Shown here: piece by piece, positions 44,201 to 53,200 of the stretch
How the letters are laid out: every line of letters begins with the position of its first letter
Numbering within the stretch: the stretch's first letter is position 1
Program-made: the position numbers and the translations under genes
Notes under the pieces: generated by a model
The model's input: only the letters and a program-made list of their open reading frames with translations
What the model was told of the DNA's origin: nothing
The model's database searches: none
Origin: Apoda limacodes
Lineage: Eukaryota > Arthropoda > Insecta > Lepidoptera > Limacodidae
Direction: 5' to 3'
NCBI GenBank assembly: GCA_946406115.1
Contig: OX291551.1
Location: 6,138,001 to 6,202,000 of the forward strand
Length of the DNA: 64,000 nucleotides

Positions 44201-47200
44201 GACTTGACAAAGTTTACCAAACGATACACACATAGCTGGATCCTCCTCTCGGCTTCTAGTAGACTGAAATCGAATAAAGGCTAACCAATAATTAAGGCTT
44301 CGGTTTAAATTGTAAATTTTTTTTTTTTCTCAATAGTGTGGTAAGATGTTAAAGTGGTACAATGATAGTTAGTAGTTAAATTTCAGTACAAACCTTCGAC
44401 TAATACGAATATCTCTTAATATCGTGGACAGGGTTGACTCATAGTTAGGTATAGCTGATAGAGCCGCGTCTTCTTGGCTAACTTTCTTTATCAGCTGCAA
44501 GAAAGGACATTAAAACTTTGAAAATATTTCAATTTATTCTCTATTCTTTCAGGAAATTCTGTTCTTAAGACCTATCTTTTTTAAACGACTTTTAAAATTT
44601 TATCGATTTTTATTAGCGAGTTGTCCATGGTGTCCACGTGTTTAGATCTGTCAAAAACACCGGATGTACGTAAGAATCACCGTAGGGTACTAGCTTCTAT
44701 GTAGCTTCGACCACCCGACGAACCATCGTAAGATTACTATTTCTTTCGCCGCAGTTAAGTCCGTCAAAAATCTTATCGTGGACAAAGCCGTAAGATGAAT
44801 TTCGGATGCGGCTTTATCAGATATTTAAAAAGTATAAACCTACTGTAGGGCAGAAGCTTTTTAAAAAATTTTTCATCACTCATAGGCTTATAGATAAAAT
44901 TTTGAAGGTACAGATAATAAAGACATTAACGACAGTTTAAGCTATTATATACGAACCGACAGCCATTCGTTTCTAACGTCGATTATGTTGAGAAATACAT
45001 CTCCATCTAAACTGACTCCAGTGAATTGTCCCAGAGCAATCGTCCTACCTGCAACGTACAAATATTTAATATGCTAACGTCACCTACGACCTATATAGAA
45101 AAGCACGTGAATTCATATTTGCAAGTATGTATTTTTATGATTAGATAGACATATATTCAAAACTAACTTTTTGGCTAAATTCGGCTTCCAGCGTGGGATT
45201 TCTTCGGCAACTAATTATAGTACGGAAGTTTGTAGCTATTTCTACTATTTCTATGCCAGATTTTAGCTCAATTAGATAAACAAACAACTCATTCACTCAC
45301 TCAATTTCGCATTTATAATATTAGCATAAATTATTCCAGCATTTATAAAAACGAATTCTTTAAGATGTATGTATTAATTTTACAATAACACTGTATTGTA
45401 AATTAAAATAAATGTAAATAAATATTTTCATAGCTAAGATTATCCTCGAGCCAGGCTTCGAACCTGCAAGTTCTTACATTCCGTGTAAGTGCTCTACCAA
45501 TTGAGCTATCGAGGCACAAGTCTGGCTGATGAAAATCATAAACTGATTACTTAATTCTATGAAGATTTTTTGTGTTTGTAAAATTTAAATAAACATGTAC
45601 ATAGTTTTCACACAACTTTCATTACAAACAATTTTGGACCACATTAAAGTTAAATATATAAAATATAAGAATCAAGTTAAATATAATGGTGTTATAAGTA
45701 ATATAAATAAGTTCATAGTTTTTAGGAAGTTTCTGACGTGTACCTTTTAAATTGTCCATAGCTTTCGAATGTTGAGTTGCTAAAGAGTCCAGACTTTGTA
45801 GTGCACCTCGAATGTGGCTTATGTTCCATCCTTTATCATATTTCAACTGAGTAAAGAATTACAGATCAATACATTAATACAAAGATTATTTAAATTTTAA
45901 AAAACTTTAGTAGTAACTGAAAGAAGTGTCAAATTACAGAATATCTAAATTAGGGTAGTTAACTATTTCACAACTACAAGGGAACTTGTAAAGTGTCTCT
46001 TAGTTTTGGGGGTTTGGTAGCCAAAGTGCAAAAACGGAACCCTTATAGCTTCGTCTTGTCTGTCCATATGTCACAGCCTTGAAATACAGCAGTCTTTGCA
46101 GCGATTCTAACAAAGATTTACAGAAATGTATTTTTTATAAAACACCATAGACATTTGTAATGGATATGGAGAAAAATTTTTTTTAGGGTTACCTTCGTAC
46201 CTACATTAAACTTTTTTTTATTTTACCTTTAATTTTGTGTGGGGTATCGTTGGATAGGGCTTCAAAAGCAATTTTTAAAAACTTTTTCTTTAATATGTAT
46301 GTTTTCGAGTTATTGTTTTTTTCAAGTTGAAAAATATGTGTCCCCCTAAGAAATCTAAAAAAAAAACATTGATAGCGAGTTCTGACCACTAACAACTAAA
46401 ATTGGTTTCAACAAAATTAGTTCCTAAGTTTTTTAGATAATCACAGTGTCTAGCGTCAAGTCAGAAAAACTATACCGGTTTTTTTTCGGTTTTTCCCGCC
46501 TCTTTTTTGAATTTCCCGACAGTAATTTTCCGTAAAAAATAAACAAGTTAAGAAATTAATTAAGTCTACTCAGTCAAAATTAAAAAATGTGGAACATGAA
46601 ATAAATCGACAATAGAATAGAACATAAAATGTATTGTCATCATAATAAGGCAGAAGGAACTATATCTTAAACATTTTTTTTTTTTTTTTTTTTTACCACT
46701 AAGGTGGCAAACAAGCACACGGTCCGCCTGATGGTAAGCGGTCACCGTGGCCTATGGACGCTTGTAACACCAGGGGTATCACTCACGCGTTGCCGACCCT
46801 TCAAAAATACAATAACTTCTTCCTTGAAAAACCCCATACTGTAGTCCTTAGAAAAATCCTCTGCAGGGAGCTCATTCCACAACCCAAGCGTTCGCGGGAG
46901 GAAGTTTCTCTGAAACCGCACTGTACGCGACCATTTCGGTTCTAGAGTGTGAGAATGAATTCCCTGCCGATGGCGAGCGGTGCGATGGTAGAAAGTAGCC
47001 GTGGGCATCATTTCGAACAATTCCTCAGAATACATCCCATTGTACTAGCGGTTGAACACACACAGGGTGGCAGTTTCTCCTCAGACTTAAGGGTTCGATA
47101 CGGCAAGTGAGTTTGGGATCGTCAACAATTCTCACAGCCCGTCGTTGAACCGAGTCAAAAGGGCCAAGCTGGTATCCGTGTGCACTCGCACAGAGAAGGC

Positions 47201-50200
47201 AGCAGTACTCCATATGGGACCAAACTTGCGACTTGTAAAGCAACAACCTCTGCCCCGACGTGAAGTACTGCCTCGCTCAGTTGAGTACACCTAGTTTTTT
47301 GGGCGCCAGCTTCACCTTGTCTTGCAAATGATCTTGGAACTGAACATCGTTGGAGATGTCAATGCCAAGGATCCCAATGCTCTTGGAGATGGAGAGGGGA
47401 GTGTTCTGGAATTGTGGGACTACAGTGAATGGGGTTTTCTAAGCGGTGAACGCGCAGACTTGCCTACTACTACTACTAACCCTACAGGGTTGAATCGGAC
47501 CAAGTTTACCCGTCCCCAGTCAGAGACCTTGGACAGTCTGGTCTCGATTTGAGACACAAGTTCTCCGCGGTTATCTTCCACAACGGAACTAGGGATGTTT
47601 GCACGACCCGCGTAATAAGCGTCTCCGGTACTCTCATCTGCATAGCAATGCATGTTGTTGATGTCCAACATGTCATTGATATGAAGTAGAAACAGCGCAT
47701 GAGACAGCTAAGAGCCTTGCGGGACACCAGCATTAATGTCCATGCTATCAGAGCAACTACTGTCAACTACGATTCGTATGCGTCTGCCGGACAAAAAGCT
47801 AGCCACCCGTTTGCACAAACCCTCGGGCACTCCGTAAGATGGCAACTTCGATAGAAGACCCCGGTGCCAGACCCGATCGAACGCCTTCTCTATGTCCAGG
47901 CTACATGCCAATGCCTCCCCTGACTCTCAATGGCTGGTGCCCATCGGTGTGTTAGATATATAACGGAACGACCGTTTCCGGTGGCCCGTCTCCGGTAAGG
48001 GACCGGATGATGTAGGAATAGATGGAAGTTTCTAGGCATCCGCCCTTAGGTCCATTACCACTGTGGTAGTTTAAATTCAGAGATCAAAGAATCTCTAGAT
48101 GTTTGACATCGCTAAGTCAAAACAGATTACTTTACGTTCTACTTGACATCGGCGTGAAAAATTCTGTTGATAATTATTTTCACGGTTTGTAATACTAAAC
48201 TGCAAATTAATTGCATATCTACTTCTCTTCTTTCGGAACGACCGTTTCCGATGGTCCGTCTCCGGTAAGGGACCGGATGATGTAGGAAACGATGGAAGTT
48301 TATCTAGAGACTCTTTGATCTCTGAATTTAAATATCGACGTCGTTTTACGACGCCGGTTGCTACTCGGGGGTTAGGAATATAACATTCCATACCAGCGAG
48401 GATTAGGATCTTCTGAGCTAAAGCAGATCTGCCTCCACGGGTACGATGCATAAAATTCTCGCAATCCATCCCAGTCTGCCGACTTATAATGCCACACACG
48501 ACGCCTAGATGGATCAGGTTGTGTGCATGACACTTGAGTCCGAACGAGACAGTGGTCCGAGGAGCCTAAAGGCATATCCACTGAGACGGAATATCCGCCA
48601 TATCATAATAAGGCAGAAAGAACATATATCTTAAAAATAAATAAGTTAAGAAATTAATTAAGTCTACTCAGTCGGACAGAAGTATATCCTTTGCAATAAA
48701 AAGTAAAATAACTAAAACCTTTGCCACTGCAACGATCATTTCTTTAAAGTTTTTGAAGTTTAGTATCTCTAGCGCTAGATCGACCCGCCCTACTGCAAGA
48801 TTAGGAGTTTCGGCGACTACTAGAGGATCCAGACAGAATATTCCTCTAACAATTTTATAAAGTTAAAGGAGACCGCTCCTGAATCTTCTGGATCATTTTC
48901 ACCAAGATAAGTTGGCAGTCGCTGTGAAATTACTTAACTTTTGCATCAGGAATATTCCCCCCGAAGAAGCATTTTTAAGAGCCACTCTGACGAAAAAACA
49001 GAAATGAATGTTTTTGCTTGGTAACAGATTCTCCTTCTTAGTCAGGTTTATTTTATTTATCATTGATTCTTTCTGAAAAAGTTTTCTCTACCACATGCTC
49101 CATAAGAGCCGTGATAAGAATAGTTAATTCCCTAAAGAGCAATGGGGCAATAGGCTTTTCTGACTGAAAGTCTGTCAAAAATGGTTCCACGATAGATGCA
49201 AAAAATGCAAACCTAGCACCCAGGCGAGGATCTAAAAGACAATTAACAACTTTGTTAAAATTTTTATGATTTTCGTTCAAAGGATTCTTGGAGCCCTCGC
49301 TGTGGACCTCACGGACCCAGTTATGCAAATGAGGAAGAAGGCTGATCGTTCGTATGGCCGGTTTCTCATTTTCTGTCCACCGGGTAAAGCAAAACGACAA
49401 AGGAAGGACGTCAAATCCAGTTGTGCTAGTGAAATGTCCACGCCGTGTCGGTGATTCTTTAAAAATGTAATCTTTAAAAGTGCAATCAAAAACTCTTTTA
49501 GCTCCCATTAAACTGATGTGAATACAGGATTCACATCAGTTTGACTACGTGAAGGCCACAACTTCCTAATTCGAGAAGGTCAGTACCGTGTTCTTCCTTG
49601 AATTTTGTTTGGAGTTCCCGCAGCATCTTAAAATTTACAGCAGGACCATCCATTGACACTTGGATCACCTTCTTCTCATTATTTCCTACGGCTTTTTAAA
49701 GACCAGTGCGAAGATCGCACGCCTTAGCATCTTGTAAAAAATTTAAGTCATGTATCTAGTGACAACTTAGTTAAGTGAATTGTCCCAAAATCTAACCATG
49801 ACATCCATTTGCCGTTTCTGGCAGCACGAATTTAATGCCTCATCTAACCCTACGCTTAGAAATACGCAGTGGTCAAGTTTAAGCTGTAGCTGCTGCTGGA
49901 AATATGGTGCTCATCCAAACACAACAGAATAAGCTACTTTGTCTTTTTGAAGGTGCATTTTCCCTGCAATTTCACTGTCCGGAAACACTGCAAGGAAAAA
50001 AGAGCCGACGGGGTAGCCATGTTTTGTATTTCAAACAATACATCAGACCGAAATTTGCCAGGTCAGCAAGTCTATTGTAAAAAATAAACTAACCATTTTT
50101 GGTAAATATTTTATAACGGTGTGTACAGTGTGTAAAAAGCTGAATTACAACCCAATTTCATTACAAAATTGTATAGCGGGTAACATAATAAACATTTATC

Positions 50201-53200
50201 TAGATTTTATAGGAATCGACAAAAAAACGGTCGTATTTTAAGACTGAAATACGGACATGACGAAATTACAAGGGTAACGTTTTTGCGATTGGGTTACGTA
50301 ATTTTAAATAGAAGAAAAAATATTTATTTTCCAAGCATTGCATAGTTGTAAAAACATAATATTATATAAAAAACACAGCGAGACGCTGCGATAGTTATTG
50401 TATAAGTGTTAAACGAAAAGTTTTGGCCACTGGGACTAGCGCAAAAGCCGATGATAATCCACGGCACCTCCGCCTACTGGAGTGTTTGTATTAATAAATA
50501 AAAAATTAAATTAAAATAAAACAAATATTTAAGAGGGGCTCCCATACAGCAAACGTGTTTTTTTGCCATTTTATAATAATGGTAGGGAAACTTACATGCG
50601 CGAGTCCGACTCGCACTTCGCCGATTTTGTTTTTAAGGGAAGCTGTATAACAAAGGCTGTTTCTTTCTTATGGATTTTTCGTTAATTCAATAAAAAATGT
50701 ATATCCTAATGTATTAAGACACCGAACAGGAAACCTTCAATTAAAGTACCACAAAGGTTATGTACATATAATATTGATGATAATTTCAACATAGAAAAGT
50801 TACGGCAGGTAAAAAAAAAGTCTCAATTGAAGTTGTTGTTAACCTTCACCGTACATCGTTACTCTGTATGTATATTTGATGTTCCTATTCTCGTCCCTTT
50901 ATGTAATTTTAAAAGCCCCTTCCAATTCTAAAGATTTACCAACTTGCTTTATACCATAAGTTTTGCACAGGTTGTCTATCAGGGACTTGACTTGCTCTCT
51001 TGTAGCACTGGTTAACGCGTATTTCTCATTTGCTGCGGCACTGTTCTCAACGATCCAGTCGCTAAAAAATTCCATATTTGTTCACACTCATAATTAATTC
51101 ATCTCATCTCTTTTTAATGGTTATACCTATTATATATGAAGTATGTTAGTACATACAATTAATATATATGAATTTAATAGTACAGCTGGACAAGTTTCAA
51201 TTAAATTTGGCAGGGATAATTCAATTAATCAATCAATCAAATATTCATTATCGTACACCAATTACTTAAAAAATACAGATAAAAAAAATACAATAAGTAA
51301 TTAAATAAACTTACATGTACAATACAAATATATGATTATATTTTTTTGATAAGGCAATGTTTACAAAAGCTTAGTGACATGCAATATGTTCTTATATAAA
51401 TAGGTCACATATCTAGAATACTAACTCTACTATTTTTTATTTTTCGCGTCAGATGAATCAGCTGGTTTATTCTCGTATCTTTGATGAAAGAGGACTATTT
51501 ATTCAACATATGAAATATTATTTACACAGATGGTTTTAACCAGACAGATTGGTTTGAACTTCGAAATTATCTCTTGATAAAGGTACTTACATGATATTTT
51601 CGACAGCTTTTTTCTCTTTTACTTTTCTTTTTATATGACTAACTTTCTCAAACTCATTGGTGTAGTTCTGGTATGCTTTAGCAAAATCATAGCGACTGTA
51701 ACCATTAAAAAAAAAATTATAATATTCTTGGACATTACACACAGCACCTGGTTTCAAACTATTGCTATGTTATTTTGTATTATGGAAACCATTGCTATAT
51801 ATAATATATATGCATTAATAAAGTACATAACTTTTTTGTACGTATTATACATATAAAACACCGAGATTCAAAAAAATACAAATGTTCATTACATAAATGT
51901 TTGTCTTGTGCGGGGATCGAACCCGCGGCTCTCCAATCCACAGGCAGTAACTTAGTTGGTTTTTAATTCAGTTATTATGCTTAATTTACATCCCAAATTG
52001 TATATTTGCAGGGTGTCCACTCTAAAGGCCCTCAAATCCGCAGGCAGCAACTTAGGTTTAATTCAGTTATAAGGCTTAATTTACATCTCAAATTGTATGT
52101 TTAGGCTGGTTTAAATATACCTTTCTTTTTCCCCGGTAGACTATTAAGGTAGTGCCAAAGTAGTGCGTTAGACTGCACACTAGTCCTAGGGTAGATTTCC
52201 TAGTAGGAGGATTTTTTACAAAAGAATCATGCGCATCTGAATTTTGCCTGGTAAAAAGGGTAGCTTCTTAAACCTAAGCTTCCTAGTTTACTGAGAGGCA
52301 GTGAGGCGTACAATAAAAATAGATAGTTTATATTCCTAAGGAATTCCCGGATAGGGTTACTCCCAGCAGAGACAGCGCACTACCATAAGTATATTATCTA
52401 CTTATTAACAATATGTTTTTAGATTTTACTTAAAATAATTAATTAATATGCTTGGATTACTCTTTATGTTAACATATGGTTTCACTAACAACATTGCGTA
52501 CACACATATTATCTCAATTTCGTTCTAGAATTGCACTTAGTCACTAAGTGGAGCGCTAGCATTGCGCTCGTAATATGAAACGAATTTCAGTGCAGAGATT
52601 TAGAGCTAAAATCAACGAGTGTGAAAGAGAAAGTTCGACTGTTCGTGAAACAGAAGGTTTTGTATGAAAATTCAGCAAAATGTGGAGCACCGGTCCTGAG
52701 CTATGAAAAGAAAAATACTGTTGCCAGCTTCACCCCCGCCTTCGATCCGGCCGGCGCGTTGTTACCGCTCTCATCACAACAAATGTTTAAGATCGTGCGC
52801 GCGAGTTAATTTGAACAGATTAAATAAGTAAATACCTACATAAACAGTATGTAATAGTCTTATAAGTAGGTATAGCAAAATAAAATGTGATTATTGTGAT
52901 GTGATTAAACAGTGCCAAAAGATTTTAGCAATTTAGCTTGAAAAAAAAGACAAACATGTGGCACGAAAACAAAAGATTGTAAATGTAAATATGCGAATAG
53001 ATTTTAGATATAAATAGAATTAAAAAAAAATTGCATTTAAGCAATTCCTCTTTTAATTTTTAATGAACACCCATCAAAAATAGTCACGAGCCACCTCTGA
53101 CTCCTAGGTTTATGCCAAGATTGTGTTGTTATTGGGTTTGCAAAGGGCACTTAGGAAGTTCAGGACTCTAATGGTTTTTTATTGTTTTTGAAAGTTTGGT

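Noticed and set aside
44024..44233. Minus-strand 69-codon open frame beside TCAIM exon 9
   Set aside because: The TCAIM phase and family alignment require the short 44263-44228 exon in another frame; the rest is intron.
52621..52809. 62-codon open frame in a GC-richer patch
   Set aside because: It has a GTG start, no family match and no splice context; listed only as an unassigned patch.
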